64,000 nt of DNA from positions 124,001 to 188,000 of the forward strand of contig JAHHHT010000006.1 in NCBI GenBank assembly GCA_019359235.1. The letters run 5' to 3'. Source of the DNA: Oscillatoria princeps RMCB-10 (lineage in GTDB: Bacteria > Cyanobacteriota > Cyanobacteriia > Cyanobacteriales > Oscillatoriaceae). Position 1 is the first letter of the stretch. Every line of letters starts with the position of its first letter. Below the pieces are notes generated by a model. The model did not search any database and was not told the DNA's origin. It saw nothing but the letters and a program-made list of their open reading frames with translations. Made by a program: the position numbers and the translations under genes. Shown here one piece after another: positions 17,132-27,609 of the stretch.

Positions 17132-17464
17132 ATGAAAACCCTACCCAAAGAGCGCCGTTACGAAACCCTTTCTTATCTGCCCCCTCTGACGGACTCGCAG
17201 ATTGCCAAGCAGATCCAGTACGTTTTGGACAAGGGTTATTTTCCTGCGGTGGAGTTTAATGAAAACTCCGATCCGACTCTGTTTTACTGGACGATGTGGA
17301 AGCTGCCCCTGTTCAGCGCCCGCAGCCCCCAAGAAGTCCTCAGTGAAGTGCAGCAGTGCCGGTCTGAGTACCCGAATTGCTACATCCGCGTGGTGGCTTT
17401 TGACAACGTGAAGCAGTGCCAAGTTCTCAGCTTCATCGTCCACAAGCCAGCCGGTGTCCGTTAG
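17132..17464 (+). CDS. rbcS: Ribulose-1,5-bisphosphate carboxylase/oxygenase small subunit
   Basis: 110 aa. The signatures [33 protein letters not shown] and the C-terminal [14 protein letters not shown] identify RbcS, which caps the L8 core. It is the last gene of the operon, 119 bp after rbcX, and is followed by a terminator hairpin. Confidence 0.99.
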   Translation: MKTLPKERRYETLSYLPPLTDSQIAKQIQYVLDKGYFPAVEFNENSDPTLFYWTMWKLPLFSARSPQEVLSEVQQCRSEYPNCYIRVVAFDNVKQCQVLSFIVHKPAGVR

Positions 17465-17503
17465 TAGATTTGCGATAGCACATTTACGCGCTTAATGTCA
17501 AGT

Positions 17504-17536
17504 AGGGGCAATTAAATTGCCCCTATTTTGTTTTTG
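17504..17536 (+). terminator. Rho-independent terminator after rbcS
   Basis: The stem AGGGGCAAT / ATTGCCCCT with a tight AT loop is followed by ATTTTGTTTTT, 40 bp after the rbcS stop. Confidence 0.85.
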
Positions 17537-17615
17537 AGGGGGGGAACTGCCGGCGAGTCAAGCCGGCGGCTTATCATTTTAATAGGGATACCAGATTCCA
17601 ACTGAGTGAGGTACA

Positions 17616-17656
17616 GAATTGATCCCCCCCTTACCCCCCCTTAAAAAAGGGGGGGA
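17616..17656. repeat. C-run/G-run palindromic repeat
   Basis: TTGATCCCCCCCTTACCCCC ... TTAAAAAAGGGGGGG. The same family occurs near 12420-12455 and 19310-19350. Confidence 0.65.
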
Positions 17657-17804
17657 AAAAGTAGAGCAACCCTTGTAGGGCGGCTACCGACGACTGCCCG
17701 TTGGGTGTACTGAACCCCACTCCACGCAAGTGAATAGTTTAATTAAGGGGTCAGTAAGCAAGAGCAAGCATTTTAGCTGTTGGCTCAATTTTGGAGAAAA
17801 AACC

Positions 17805-19259
17805 ATGAACCAGCGATGGAGAAAATACACCCTTGTTTTGCTGTGCGTATTGTTGATTTCTCTTTCTGTCGCCCCCGCCGCTTTGGCATTTTGCGGCTTT
17901 TTCGTCGCCAAGGCAGATAGCAAACTTTACAACTCCTCGTCCCAAGTCATCATCGCCCACAATGGAAAACGCAATATTTTTTTCATGGCTAATGATTATC
18001 AAGGCGATGTCCAAGATTTTGCCCGCATTGTTCCCATTCCAGTTGTCCCAAGACGCGAACAAGTGCGAATTAGCAATAATGAAATCATACAAGCGCTCGA
18101 CAACTTCACCGCTCCTCGCCTGGTGGAATATGTCGATAAACCTTGCCAAGCAGAATTTGATTTATATTTATTGGTGGCGGTAATTGCCACTGCAATTGGC
18201 AGCGCTGTCTGGTTTATTCGCCGGGGGAGATGGATAGGAGTTTTACTGTGGTTCTTCTTTATCGGCTTGCTGTTCACTGTTGCTTTACCTTCTTTGTTAT
18301 CTCAAACTAACAAAGCCAAACAAGTGTTTGAGAACGCTTTAAATGTCGTCACTGTTGAAGACCAGTTTACTGTTGGAGAATATGATATTACTATTCTCAG
18401 CGCCAATGAGTCTAACAGCCTGACAAATTGGCTGGTTAAAAATGGTTACAAAATACCAGCCAAGGCTGAACCAATGCTGGAATCATACATCCAGCAAGGG
18501 ATGAAGTTTTTTGTGACAAAAGTGAACTTGCAGGCTTTTCAAAAACAAGGCTACGGATTTTTGCGCCCTATTGTGCTGGATTATGAATCTGATAAATTTA
18601 TGCTTCCAATTCGTTTGGGAACGCTGAACGGACTGGCTGACCAAGACTTAACGGTTTACATCCTTTCGCCCAAGGGATATGCAGAAGTCGCCAACTACCG
18701 CACGCTGTTAATTCCCACGGATGCAAAATCTACTAAATCCGAACCCTCGGGCCAAGAATTGCCAGAATTTATTAAAAACGATTTTGGCAATTTTTATCAA
18801 TCCCTGTTCCAGCAAGAATATGAACGTTCGGGTAAAAATGCTGCCTTTTTGGAATATGCCGGCCCGCTACCAGGGGAGTATTATCGGGTGTGCGATCCCT
18901 GTTCTGTACCCTTCCAAGAAATTGCGCAATTAACAGAATTATTAAAGCAGGAGGGTTTAGAAAATTTCTCTGCAGTCACTCGCCTCCATGTCCGCTACAA
19001 CCAGCCAAATTTTCCCCAAGATTTGATATTCCGGGAAGTCAGCGAGGACGATATGTTCTTACAAGTGACAGAAGCGGGTAAATGGTTCCGCAACTTTGCG
19101 AATGTTATGTTTCAGGGGCGTTATGTTATCCGCCGCCCTGCCGATGGTGCTTTTTGCCTGTCAGCAGCGGGCTATCGCAGTTTGAAAACTCAGTGGGCAA
19201 ACAATCTGGCTAAATTAACCGGCTGGAACTTGCAAGACATCCAGAAAAAAATGCAATAG
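17805..19259 (+). CDS. DUF2330 family membrane protein
   Basis: 484 aa from ATG 17805; the longer frame from 17730 adds sequence before an evident signal peptide. Signal sequence KYTLVLLCVLLISLSVAPAA with cleavage at LA/FCGFF. The conserved DUF2330 beginning follows (FCGFFVAKADSKLYNSSSQV, DFARIVPIPVVP). Two hydrophobic segments (about 140-200, LLVAVIATAIG and GVLLWFFFIGLLFTVALPSL) split the domain. The C-terminal part holds FMLPIRLGTLNG, typical of the family. Function is unknown; it is probably exported and membrane-anchored. Monocistronic in appearance. Confidence 0.85.
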   Translation: MNQRWRKYTLVLLCVLLISLSVAPAALAFCGFFVAKADSKLYNSSSQVIIAHNGKRNIFFMANDYQGDVQDFARIVPIPVVPRREQVRISNNEIIQALDNFTAPRLVEYVDKPCQAEFDLYLLVAVIATAIGSAVWFIRRGRWIGVLLWFFFIGLLFTVALPSLLSQTNKAKQVFENALNVVTVEDQFTVGEYDITILSANESNSLTNWLVKNGYKIPAKAEPMLESYIQQGMKFFVTKVNLQAFQKQGYGFLRPIVLDYESDKFMLPIRLGTLNGLADQDLTVYILSPKGYAEVANYRTLLIPTDAKSTKSEPSGQELPEFIKNDFGNFYQSLFQQEYERSGKNAAFLEYAGPLPGEYYRVCDPCSVPFQEIAQLTELLKQEGLENFSAVTRLHVRYNQPNFPQDLIFREVSEDDMFLQVTEAGKWFRNFANVMFQGRYVIRRPADGAFCLSAAGYRSLKTQWANNLAKLTGWNLQDIQKKMQ

Positions 19260-19575
19260 TGACTGGGGATTGGGGATTGGCGATCCCAATTTTATTTTGT
19301 GATGAAACAGTTGAGATCCCCACCAGCCCCCCTTAAAAAGGGGGGAGCTAGAACTATCTGTTTCACGATTTAATTAAATTGGTATGACGGGTGACTTCGG
19401 ATCTTCCGTACTTGCGATAAGCGACTGGAATCTTTGCTAGCACAGATAGACCGGCTGCTTTCTGAGGAAGAGTAAGTCCTGTTTTTAAGGGATCTGGCGC
19501 TTGTTTGGTTAAGATTGATGGAATACCGGGTTGTAGCATCGCCCCAATATATGCCAGCTATTTATCTACCGGCAC

Positions 19576-19715
19576 TATAGCGGTTATCATATCAGTGCGG
19601 TACGTTTTTCGCTCCCACACGACCTTGGGGATGGGAGACGCGATTTATCGCGTCCCTACAAGAGACTTATGAAATTGAGAATCTGGTATAGCAAACTTAT
19701 TTGAGAACCGCTATA
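19576..19715. repeat. TATAGC-family MITE-like element in a 457-bp gene-free gap
   Basis: Termini TATAGCGGTTATC and GAGAACCGCTATA are inverted repeats. Inside lies the palindrome GGGAGACGCGATTTATCGCG + TCCCTAC, a known type of cyanobacterial interspersed repeat. The rest of 19260-19575 holds a C/G-run palindrome (19310-19350) and no credible gene. Confidence 0.7.
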
Positions 19716-19716
19716 T

Positions 19717-19917
19717 ATGATTATAACAAACAGCTGTCACCGGTGGCTGCCGGTGCTGGCGCGAAAGGTGTTTCAGTATTGGAATGAGGAAACGGTGCGA
19801 GAAATTGAAGCTGTGACGCCGGCGGATGAAGACACGCCGGTGGAAGCGTTAATCGAGTTTTTCGATTTGGAGCGGTTTGTCAGTAAAATGGGGGCGTCAC
19901 TCCCCCAGATGAATTAA
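19717..19917 (+). CDS. Small hypothetical protein upstream of cheW
   Basis: 66 aa, unrecognised. It begins one base after the right end of the MITE-like element, and its first residues (MIITNSCHRW) may be repeat-derived. The second half is acidic (EAVTPADEDTPVEALIEFFDLERF). It ends 11 bp before the cheW start, with the cheW ribosome-binding site (AAGGGGAC) right after its stop, so translation may be coupled. It may be a remnant of a longer gene truncated by the element. Confidence 0.4.
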   Translation: MIITNSCHRWLPVLARKVFQYWNEETVREIEAVTPADEDTPVEALIEFFDLERFVSKMGASLPQMN

Positions 19918-19928
19918 AGGGGACAACT

Positions 19929-20411
19929 ATGTTAATGTTGCTTTTCCAAGTAGGCAATGATTTGTACGCCATTGATAGTTCCAGCGTTGTTGAGGTAATT
20001 CCGCGCGTTCCGCTGAGGAAAATTCATCATGTACCGGAGTATGTAGCGGGTTTATTTAATTATCGGGGCGCGATCGTGCCGGTCATCGATCTGTGCCATT
20101 TGATTCGGGGGACACCCAGCCGGTTCTGCCTGAGTACGCGGATTATTATCGTTAGAGCCCCTCTTAAGAATAACACGCTGCAATACCTCGGCTTAATCGC
20201 CGAAAGGATCACAGAAACCTTTAACGCGCCAAAAAAGGACTTTGTAGACTCCGGGATTCGAGTCAAAGAAGCCCCTTACTTAGGTGGAATGAAGATGGAT
20301 GAGAAAGGAATAATTCAGTGCATTCAGCTAGAGGAGCTATTTTCTGACGCAAAACATACCTATTTGCTGGCGGCGGGAGAAAACTGTGCGAGTGAGTCTG
20401 GCACCCATTGA
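19929..20411 (+). CDS. CheW-like chemotaxis scaffold protein (WspB position)
   Basis: 160 aa forming one CheW domain: MLLFQVGNDLYAIDSSSVVEVIPRV at the start, then VAGLFNYRGAIVPVIDL, the family's most conserved strand. It couples the receptor at 20695 to the CheA at 23515. ATG 19929 has AAGGGGAC just upstream. The downstream cheR remnant overlaps its last 26 bases. Confidence 0.92.
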   Translation: MLMLLFQVGNDLYAIDSSSVVEVIPRVPLRKIHHVPEYVAGLFNYRGAIVPVIDLCHLIRGTPSRFCLSTRIIIVRAPLKNNTLQYLGLIAERITETFNAPKKDFVDSGIRVKEAPYLGGMKMDEKGIIQCIQLEELFSDAKHTYLLAAGENCASESGTH

Positions 20412-20614
20412 GAGCCTAGTGGGGCAAAAAATAGGTATGTATGCTAAGATTAAGGGGCGTCGCAAAATTGCTAGGGCAGTGGAAAGTCGTCGCTCTCTCT
20501 GTGGGAGTGCCGAGCTAGATGCTGATCTCAAGGTTTTGACCGGCAGCCCAGCGCCAGACCTCAGACTGGGGAGAAGAACGCTTTGAGCAACTTGAAAAGG
20601 GCGAGCGCAACTAA
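20386..20614 (+). pseudogene. Remnant of a CheR/WspC-type MCP methyltransferase
   Basis: The frame starting GTG 20386 gives SLAPIESLVGQKIGM ... GRRKIARAVESRRSLCG ... LKVLTGSPA, which resembles the N-terminal helical domain of CheR (PF03705). It then loses the frame. The next frame gives QTSDWGEERFEQLEKGERN followed by TAA 20612, which looks like a native C-terminus. The whole SAM-binding methyltransferase domain (and any TPR part) is missing, so this is an internal deletion derivative. A CheR gene is expected in this position by analogy with wspC. Confidence 0.55.
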
Positions 20615-20694
20615 GCCGAGTTCCGAAACAAGGGCGATCGGACTGCTAAGCCTCAATATTAAACGGTTCTTAAGAGAGAAATCGGGAGCAGTTT

Positions 20695-22563
20695 ATGCTA
20701 AAGAACATGGGTTTACAGAAGCGGCTGACCGGCGCGTTTCTGTTCATTGGTTTAATTGTGTTAGTTGTGGCTTTAGTGGGTTGGAGTGTGAATGCCAGCC
20801 TGAGCCAAGCCCTAAACACGCTCAGCACAAATAGTCTGCCCAGTGTAATAGGTCTGTGGAAAATTAATGAAGGCCAAACCCAAATACAATTAGCGGAACA
20901 AGTTTTACTGGATATTGACCTCAGCCAAGCTGAAAGAACTGCTGAAATCAACCGAATTCAAAGCGCTTGGCAACAGATTGAGAGCGGATTTAAACAGTAC
21001 GACCCAACTTACAAAACTGATGAAGAGAAGAGAGTCTACGAACAGCTAAAGACGGCCTGGAATCAGTGGAAACAAAATCATGAAAGATTCATGCTAGCGA
21101 ATCAACAATTCGAGAGCTTGGGGATTCTCAACCCAGTGGCAAGGGAACTTGAACTGCTCCGTCAAGGCAGAGACAATTCTCCTGAAATGGCAGCCGTAAA
21201 AAGAGCCACTGCTGTTTGGGAGCAACTGCGCCAACAATCCCAAAATAATCGCCCCTCCTTTGAGGCGGCAACGAAATACCTGCTCGAAGATATAAAGATC
21301 AACGAAGATTTTGGTCTGGACACTGCTACAACCGCTCAAAAAAATGCGGCTAGCGGCACATTCTGGCTGATTGTCGCTTTGCTGATTGGCCCTATTACTG
21401 CGGTTGTTTTTGGATTTTACTTCAGCAAATCAATAACAGCCAAGGTGGCGGATTTGGTGAATCTTTCTTGCAAAATATCCAGCAGCAAAAATTTGACGGG
21501 GAGGAGCGTGCTGGCCTCGGAAGAGCAGCTAGACGAAATCGGCCAATTGCAAACCGCATTTTACAGCCTAGCCGGCCAGATCAGTGAGGTGGTAGAGGTG
21601 GCCCAAAAAATCTCCAGTGGCGATTTGACGGCGCAGATTCAGGCGTCCAACCGGCCAGACGAAATCGGCAAATTGCAAACAGCCTTTGCCACGATGAACA
21701 AGAACTTGAATTCCTTGATTCGGCGCATTCAGAAGTCTGGCGTGCAAATTACCACCTCTTCCACTCAAATTGCTGCCTCTGGCAAGGAGCTGGAAGCCAC
21801 AGCGACAGAACAGCTCGCTTCCACCAATGAAGTCACAGCAACCGCTCAGGAAATTGCCCGCACCTCCCAAAAGTTAGTGAAAATGATGGAGCAAGTCGCC
21901 ACCATGACGCAGAACACGGCAGCGGGAGCCAGCAACAGCCAAGACGAGCTGGAGGAAATGGAAAAAACGATGCGCCAGCTAACAGAAGCGACCAACTCTA
22001 TCACGTCTAAATTGGGAGTGATGAATAAAAAAGCCGCCAACATCAACAATGTGGTGGTGACGATTACCAAAGTTGCCGATCAAACCAGTATCCTGTCGCT
22101 GAATGCGGCGATTGAAGCGGAAAAGGCTGGAGAGTACGGTGCCGGCTTTGCGGTTGTGGCGCGAGAGATCCGCCGGCTGGCCAACCAGACTGCCGTGGCC
22201 ACTTTGGAAATTGAGCAAATTGTCAAAGACATGCAATCGGCGGTGTCGGTGGGGGTGATGGAAATGGATAAATTCAACAAATCGGTGACGGATAGTGTGG
22301 GGCGGGTGAGCAAGATCAGTCACCAGATTGGTAAAGTTATCAATCAAGTGCAAAGCTTGCCCCCTCAGTTTGAGCAGGTCGGTCAAAGTATGGAGGAGCA
22401 ATCTCAGGCGGCACAGCAAATCAGCGAAGCAATGGAGCAATTAACTGAGGCTTCCCAGCAAACAGTGGATGCCTTGCGGGAAACCAATAGCGCCTTGGAG
22501 CAATTGGACGATGCCGCCCGCTCGTTGCGGGAAGAAATTTCTAAATTTAAGGTGCAAAATTAG
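20695..22563 (+). CDS. Methyl-accepting chemotaxis protein (WspA-like receptor)
   Basis: 622 aa. TM1 (about 10-33, LTGAFLFIGLIVLVVALVGW), a helical periplasmic 4HB_MCP sensor (about 34-220), TM2 (FWLIVALLIGPITAVVFGFYF), then HAMP segments (about 245-345). The cytoplasmic signalling coiled coil has the highly conserved tip DQTSILSLNAAIEAEKAG ... GFAVVAREIRRLA. It senses an unknown periplasmic or membrane cue and controls the CheA at 23515. The start could be 20695 or 20707. With cheR deleted next door, methylation would need another CheR elsewhere. Confidence 0.95.
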   Translation: MLKNMGLQKRLTGAFLFIGLIVLVVALVGWSVNASLSQALNTLSTNSLPSVIGLWKINEGQTQIQLAEQVLLDIDLSQAERTAEINRIQSAWQQIESGFKQYDPTYKTDEEKRVYEQLKTAWNQWKQNHERFMLANQQFESLGILNPVARELELLRQGRDNSPEMAAVKRATAVWEQLRQQSQNNRPSFEAATKYLLEDIKINEDFGLDTATTAQKNAASGTFWLIVALLIGPITAVVFGFYFSKSITAKVADLVNLSCKISSSKNLTGRSVLASEEQLDEIGQLQTAFYSLAGQISEVVEVAQKISSGDLTAQIQASNRPDEIGKLQTAFATMNKNLNSLIRRIQKSGVQITTSSTQIAASGKELEATATEQLASTNEVTATAQEIARTSQKLVKMMEQVATMTQNTAAGASNSQDELEEMEKTMRQLTEATNSITSKLGVMNKKAANINNVVVTITKVADQTSILSLNAAIEAEKAGEYGAGFAVVAREIRRLANQTAVATLEIEQIVKDMQSAVSVGVMEMDKFNKSVTDSVGRVSKISHQIGKVINQVQSLPPQFEQVGQSMEEQSQAAQQISEAMEQLTEASQQTVDALRETNSALEQLDDAARSLREEISKFKVQN

Positions 22564-22569
22564 GTTTAA

Positions 22570-22748
22570 AACAAGGCAGAGCCTCTGGTAGGGCGTTCCC
22601 AGGCAGTAGGGGCGGCCCCCCGTGGCCGCCCCAGGAACGAGGGAATTGGGCTAAAGCCCAACTACAAACCTTTTCAAGGCAGAGTCTCTGGTACAGCGTT
22701 CCCAGGCAGTAGGGGCGGCCCCCCGTGGCCGCCCCAGGAACGAGGGAA
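22570..22748. repeat. Duplicated palindromic repeat block between MCP and cheW
   Basis: Two copies (about 22570-22637 and 22676-22747) of AAGGCAGAG-C/T-CTCTGGTA ... GCGTTCCCAGGCAG followed by GGGGCGGCCCCCCGTGGCCG. A GGGCTAAAGCCCAACTAC unit sits between them, related to the array at 51175-51340. Confidence 0.8.
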
Positions 22749-22768
22749 TATACTGAACGCGGAACCAA

Positions 22769-23497
22769 ATGCTTATGAATGAAGAAAACCTTGGCAGCGG
22801 TCGCCCCATCTTTAATGATTGCTGGAATCAGATAGGCGTAATGGGGGATCGCTCCTGCAGTCAATTACCCGCCGTAATCCACTGCCATGAATGTCCCGTT
22901 TATGCCGCAGTGGGCGATAGTTTGCTGGAACGGGAACCAGCTCAGGAGTATCTGGAAGAGTGGCTCGGGATTCTGGCAGAAACGCCTGCCGGTCAGGAGA
23001 TATCTGAAGCGAATGAAGCCATCATCCGCACACCCGATGCGATTTCCATCATTATCTTTCGGCTGGGAAATGAGAGATTGGCGCTGCCGGTGCGGATGCT
23101 GCAAGAAGTTACCCACCCTTCCGTCATTCAACCCCTGCCTCACCGGAGCAACGAGTTATTTTTGGGGCTGGTCAACATTCGCGGGGAAACGCTACTCTGC
23201 GCTTCTCTGAGTCATCTTTTGAATATACAATCAACTGAGGAGACTTCCCGCGAACTCAACCGGCTCGATCTCAAACGAATGATTGTGGCGGGACAGGGCG
23301 AGGACAAGTGGGTTTTTCCCGTTGATGAAGTGCACGGGATTTTCCGGTTTCACCTCAAGGAGTTACAGCCGGCACCCGTGGTCATCACCAAAGCCGACGA
23401 AGGGTACACCCAAGGAATTGTTTACTGGGAGGGCAAGAAAGTCAATTATCTCGACGGCGAATTGCTGTTCTACACTCTCAATGATAAAATATTGTAG
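22769..23497 (+). CDS. WspD-like CheW protein with N-terminal Cys motif
   Basis: 242 aa. Before the CheW domain lies a WspD-type N-terminus: CWNQIGVMGDRSC ... LPAVIHCHECPVYAA ... LLERE, with four cysteines that could hold a metal. The CheW domain (about 92-235) has IIIFRLGNERLALPVRMLQE and FLGLVNIRGETLLCASLSHL. The presence of both a plain CheW and a WspD-type CheW is characteristic of Wsp-like chemosensory systems. It lies 17 bp before the CheA start. Confidence 0.9.
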   Translation: MLMNEENLGSGRPIFNDCWNQIGVMGDRSCSQLPAVIHCHECPVYAAVGDSLLEREPAQEYLEEWLGILAETPAGQEISEANEAIIRTPDAISIIIFRLGNERLALPVRMLQEVTHPSVIQPLPHRSNELFLGLVNIRGETLLCASLSHLLNIQSTEETSRELNRLDLKRMIVAGQGEDKWVFPVDEVHGIFRFHLKELQPAPVVITKADEGYTQGIVYWEGKKVNYLDGELLFYTLNDKIL

Positions 23498-23514
23498 AAG
23501 AGCGGGAAGCGGAT

Positions 23515-26500
23515 ATGAGCGATTACACGATTCTGGAACTGTTTCGCCAGGAAGTTGAAACTCAGGTTGCCACCATCAAGCAATGTTTGCAGGCCCTCAG
23601 AACGCAGCCAGTCTCTGCGACTGAACTCGACCGAGCCGCACAAGCAGTCCATTCCCTGTTGGGAAGCTGCCAACTTGTAGAAATGGAGGCTGCCTCCAAC
23701 TTGGTGCAGCTGGTGAAGGAGTGTTTTATTGCAGCTCAGAACCGGACTCTTACTTTGGAGGGGGAGCAGATTGAACTGTTGCACCACGCCAGCGATTTGC
23801 TTTTGGGCATGAGCTCTGCGGCTCTTGGCGAGTTTGAGCGCTGGATGGCTGACCATACCTGGGAGCTGACGCTCGCGCAGAGAGCGATTTCCGTTATACT
23901 GAGTTCTGGGGGGGCGGCTTCGGCGGCTTTCCCTATTCAGAATGCTGGAGAGATTTCAATTCCTCAATTGCCTGCTGCAGCCCAACCGGCATCCTCCCCA
24001 ATTATATCAGCTCCTGCGGTGGGAGCAGTCAGCTCGCCGGTGCCGGCTTTCCAGCAACCGGCAGTCAATCCAGAAATAGCTTCTTTTCCGGAGGCGAGTG
24101 CGCTCACCGGCTCCCGTCAAGAAAGCGCCTCAATTGCAGCATCTCGCTCAAATACAGTTCCTGTTTTGAGTGAAGAAGACAGTTCCATGATGGATTTGTT
24201 CCGCCTGGAAGTGGAGGCGCAAGTTGCCATCCTCAATAACGGACTGCTGGCTCTGGAGATCCAACCTCAATCGGGGCAGGAATTGGAAGCCTTGATGCGG
24301 GCAGCTCACTCGATTAAGGGAGCCGCCCGGATTGTGGCGCTGGATGTGGCAGTCAATCTAGCTCACGTTATGGAAGACTGTTTTGCCGCCGCGCAAAATA
24401 AAACCATCACCCTGAATCCCGATGATGTAGACGTGCTGCTGCAGGGTGTGGATTTGCTCGCGAATATCAGTCAGGTGAGCGACGCTGAACTAGCCGGCTG
24501 GCTGGCGGAACATCAAGCAGATTTTCAAGGGACGCAAGGCGAGATCGCTGCGATTTTGAACCCTGGAGCCAAACCCCAACCCGTCAGGGAGAAGGCAAAA
24601 CCGGCAGAGGGGCTTCGGGAAACTCCCGCATCTTCTGCGTCTTTTCTTCCGGCTGTTTCCGCTCCGTCAGCAGTGGCAATTCCCAGCCAAGTTAGCGCCC
24701 TGCCAAGTTCTGATATGGCAGCCGCCAGCAGCGCGTCTCCCCCGCCGGCACCCCCGCAGGACAGGAAGCGTCCGGAGCGAGCCAAAAAATCCAGTCTCGC
24801 CTCGGAAAAAAGCGCAGCTCAGGATCGAGTGGTGCGAGTCAGTGCCGATAACTTGAACCGCATCATGGGGTTAGCCGGGGAGTCATTAATTGAAGCCAAC
24901 TGGCTGCAACCGTTTGCCGATTCCATGATGTCCTTGAAATCCCGCCTGCGCGAACTTTCCAGAAACCTAGAACAGTTGCAGGATGCCTTCGATCGCAATT
25001 TGGAGCGCCAAGAGGGAAAGGAATACCTGGAACAAGCGCGGATCTGCGAACAGGAGTGCGTTCAGCTGCTGGGCGCTCGCATAGATGAACTGGAATTATA
25101 TGCCCGCCGGACTGCAAATTTGTCCGACCGGCTCTACCGGGAGGTGATTAGCTCCCACATGCGCCCCTTTGCGGACGGCATACAGGGTTTTCCCCGAATG
25201 ATTCGCGATTTGGCACGCAAGCAGAACAAGCAAGTAAAGTTAGACATTGTTGGCATTTCAACGCCGGTCGATCGCGACATTCTCAAGAAGTTGGAAGCCC
25301 CTCTGACCCACATTCTCCGCAATGCCGTTGACCACGGACTTGAACTGCCCGAAGAGCGAATTGCAGCCGGAAAACCTCCGGAAGGTACGATTCGTCTGGA
25401 AGCTTTTCACCGGGGCGGAATGCTGGCGATTACCGTTACCGACGACGGGCGAGGGATCGATCGAGAGCGCTTGCGCAAGAAGATCGTCAGCCAAAACTTA
25501 GTAACTCCAGACATGGCGGCTCAACTCACCGATGGGGAGTTGATGGAGTTTCTATTTTTACCCGGATTTTCCACAGCCAAACAGGTAACGGAAATCTCAG
25601 GGCGAGGAGTGGGACTCGATATCGCGCAAACTATGGCCCATGAGGTGGGAGGAACGGTCAGGGCGATTTCCCCGCCAGGAAAAGGGATGAGTTTCCACTT
25701 TCAACTGCCGCTAACTCTGTCGGTTGTTCGCACGCTATTGGTAAAAATTTCTGGAAAACCTTACGCAATTCCCCTCGCTCGTATCGACCAGATTGTCACC
25801 TTGGTGCGGGAGGAGATTTTCGATGTTGAAAATCGCCAATATTTCACAATGAACGAGCAAAATATTGGGCTGATTGCTGCCCATCAGGTTTTAGAACTGC
25901 CGGAACCGCCTCCCAAGCAAGGGTCGGTTGCTGTCGTGATGATTAGCGAGCGAGACAGCACCTATGGGTTGACGGTGGAAAAGTTTCTCGGCGAGCGCGA
26001 TTTAGTGGTCAGACCGCTAGATCCGCGCTTGGGCAAAGTTCCCGATATCAGCGCGACTGCTTTGCTGGGAGATGGAACGCCGGTTCTGATTCTGGATGTG
26101 TCGGACATGGTGCGCTCGATGGATGCTATACTGAAAGGGGGCCGGCTGGCCAAGGTGAGTGTTCAAAGCGAGCGAGAAATCGCAGACAAGCGCAAGAGGA
26201 TTCTGGTTGTTGATGACTCGATCACGGTGCGGGAAATGGAGCGCAAGTTGTTGGAGAATCGGGGCTATAATGTGGATATTGCCATCAATGGCGTGGAGGG
26301 ATGGAATGCGGTTCGCACCAAGGAATACGACTTGGTGATCACTGACGTTGACATGCCGCGCATGAATGGAATTGAACTGATCCGGCAAATTAAGAGCCAT
26401 CCGCGCTTGCATTATCTTCCGGTGATTGTTGTCTCCTACCGCGACCGGGAAGAAGACCGCATTCAGGGGCTGGAGGCTGGCGCAGATTACTACTTGACCA

Positions 26501-26559
26501 AGAGCAGTTTCCAGGACGAAACGATGATTAATGCGGTCGCTGATTTAATAGGTCGTTAA
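23515..26559 (+). CDS. Hybrid CheA histidine kinase with C-terminal receiver (WspE-like)
   Basis: 1014 aa. Two Hpt domains: first with H46 (AVHSLLGSC, atypical) and second with H265 in the canonical [10 protein letters not shown]. An Ala/Pro-rich linker (about 345-420) follows. Then the dimerisation/HATPase core (about 435-740) with [14 protein letters not shown] (N box), DDGRGIDRE (G1) and [10 protein letters not shown] (G2), a CheW-like domain (about 742-880), and a receiver (about 892-1010) with DDS, phospho-acceptor D944 ([11 protein letters not shown]) and TK-S. It should phosphorylate itself, its own receiver, CheB and the REC-cyclase. Followed after 2 bp by cheB. Confidence 0.95.
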   Translation: MSDYTILELFRQEVETQVATIKQCLQALRTQPVSATELDRAAQAVHSLLGSCQLVEMEAASNLVQLVKECFIAAQNRTLTLEGEQIELLHHASDLLLGMSSAALGEFERWMADHTWELTLAQRAISVILSSGGAASAAFPIQNAGEISIPQLPAAAQPASSPIISAPAVGAVSSPVPAFQQPAVNPEIASFPEASALTGSRQESASIAASRSNTVPVLSEEDSSMMDLFRLEVEAQVAILNNGLLALEIQPQSGQELEALMRAAHSIKGAARIVALDVAVNLAHVMEDCFAAAQNKTITLNPDDVDVLLQGVDLLANISQVSDAELAGWLAEHQADFQGTQGEIAAILNPGAKPQPVREKAKPAEGLRETPASSASFLPAVSAPSAVAIPSQVSALPSSDMAAASSASPPPAPPQDRKRPERAKKSSLASEKSAAQDRVVRVSADNLNRIMGLAGESLIEANWLQPFADSMMSLKSRLRELSRNLEQLQDAFDRNLERQEGKEYLEQARICEQECVQLLGARIDELELYARRTANLSDRLYREVISSHMRPFADGIQGFPRMIRDLARKQNKQVKLDIVGISTPVDRDILKKLEAPLTHILRNAVDHGLELPEERIAAGKPPEGTIRLEAFHRGGMLAITVTDDGRGIDRERLRKKIVSQNLVTPDMAAQLTDGELMEFLFLPGFSTAKQVTEISGRGVGLDIAQTMAHEVGGTVRAISPPGKGMSFHFQLPLTLSVVRTLLVKISGKPYAIPLARIDQIVTLVREEIFDVENRQYFTMNEQNIGLIAAHQVLELPEPPPKQGSVAVVMISERDSTYGLTVEKFLGERDLVVRPLDPRLGKVPDISATALLGDGTPVLILDVSDMVRSMDAILKGGRLAKVSVQSEREIADKRKRILVVDDSITVREMERKLLENRGYNVDIAINGVEGWNAVRTKEYDLVITDVDMPRMNGIELIRQIKSHPRLHYLPVIVVSYRDREEDRIQGLEAGADYYLTKSSFQDETMINAVADLIGR

Positions 26560-26561
26560 GT

Positions 26562-27590
26562 ATGAAAATTGCCATCGTTAACGACATGACGACCGCTTTA
26601 GCGGGACTGCGACGTGTCCTGGAGGCTGTGCCCGACTGTCAGGTGGTTTGGACGGCTCGCGATGGGGCGGAAGCAGTTGCTAAGTGCCATAAAGAGCCTC
26701 CCGATTTAATCCTCATGGATTTGCTGATGCCGGTGATGGATGGTGCCGAGGCAACTCAGCACATTATGAAATGCTATCCCTGCGCGATTCTGATCGTGAC
26801 GGCTTGCACTGAGACAAATATGTCGAAAGTCTATGAAGCGATGGGGTACGGAGCGCTGGATGCGGTTGATACGCCGGTTTTGGGTGCCGACGGCAGTGCT
26901 GAAATGGCCAGCAAGCTACTGGCTAAAATTGCTAGGATTCGCAAATTGCTGAAACCGGCTTCCCCCGGCAGCAAAGCTGGGTTTGCCTCTCGCTACGCTA
27001 AATTAGAGCGGCGGTGCGAACCGTCGTGTACAGTACCATTAGTGGCGATTGGCTCGTCTACGGGGGGACCGAAAGCGCTGGCGGCGATCCTGTCGCAGCT
27101 CCCTGCCGGTTTTGGCGCTGCGCTCGTCATTGTCCAGCACGTTGGCGGTCAATTTTCTAGTGGGTTTATTGAGTGGTTGGCACAGCAAACAGCACTGCCG
27201 GTGCGCCTAGCTGCTGCCGGCGACCGCCCGCTCAAAGGCACGGTTTTGGTGGCGGGGACGAACGATCACCTCTACTTAAAACCCGATTTAACGTTTGGTT
27301 ACACCAAAAATCCTGCCAGCTACCCCTACCGTCCGTCCGCTGACGTGTTTTTCAAGAGTCTCGCGGAGCACTGGAAAGGCAAGGGGACTGCTATTCTGCT
27401 CACCGGCATGGGTCGGGATGGCGCTCTTGGATTGAGGGCTTTGCGATTGCAAGGCTGGCATACGATCGCTCAGAATAAAGAGACTTGCGCTGTCTACGGG
27501 ATGCCCAAAGCTGCTGTGGAGCTGGATGCCGCTGTGGAGGTGCTATCTCTGGAGGCGATTGCCACAACCCTGCTTGAGAAGTTAACCTGA
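26562..27590 (+). CDS. CheB-type protein-glutamate methylesterase (WspF-like)
   Basis: 342 aa. An N-terminal receiver with phospho-acceptor D53 ([11 protein letters not shown]) and a C-terminal methylesterase with the catalytic serine in GSSTGGPKA (about 164-172), [10 protein letters not shown] (His region) and the Asp loop [13 protein letters not shown]. It removes methyl groups from the MCP as an adaptation step, in opposition to CheR, which is only a remnant here. It starts 2 bp after the CheA stop, so the two are surely co-transcribed. Confidence 0.95.
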   Translation: MKIAIVNDMTTALAGLRRVLEAVPDCQVVWTARDGAEAVAKCHKEPPDLILMDLLMPVMDGAEATQHIMKCYPCAILIVTACTETNMSKVYEAMGYGALDAVDTPVLGADGSAEMASKLLAKIARIRKLLKPASPGSKAGFASRYAKLERRCEPSCTVPLVAIGSSTGGPKALAAILSQLPAGFGAALVIVQHVGGQFSSGFIEWLAQQTALPVRLAAAGDRPLKGTVLVAGTNDHLYLKPDLTFGYTKNPASYPYRPSADVFFKSLAEHWKGKGTAILLTGMGRDGALGLRALRLQGWHTIAQNKETCAVYGMPKAAVELDAAVEVLSLEAIATTLLEKLT

Positions 27591-27609
27591 GTTGCTAGGA
27601 TGCTGCATG

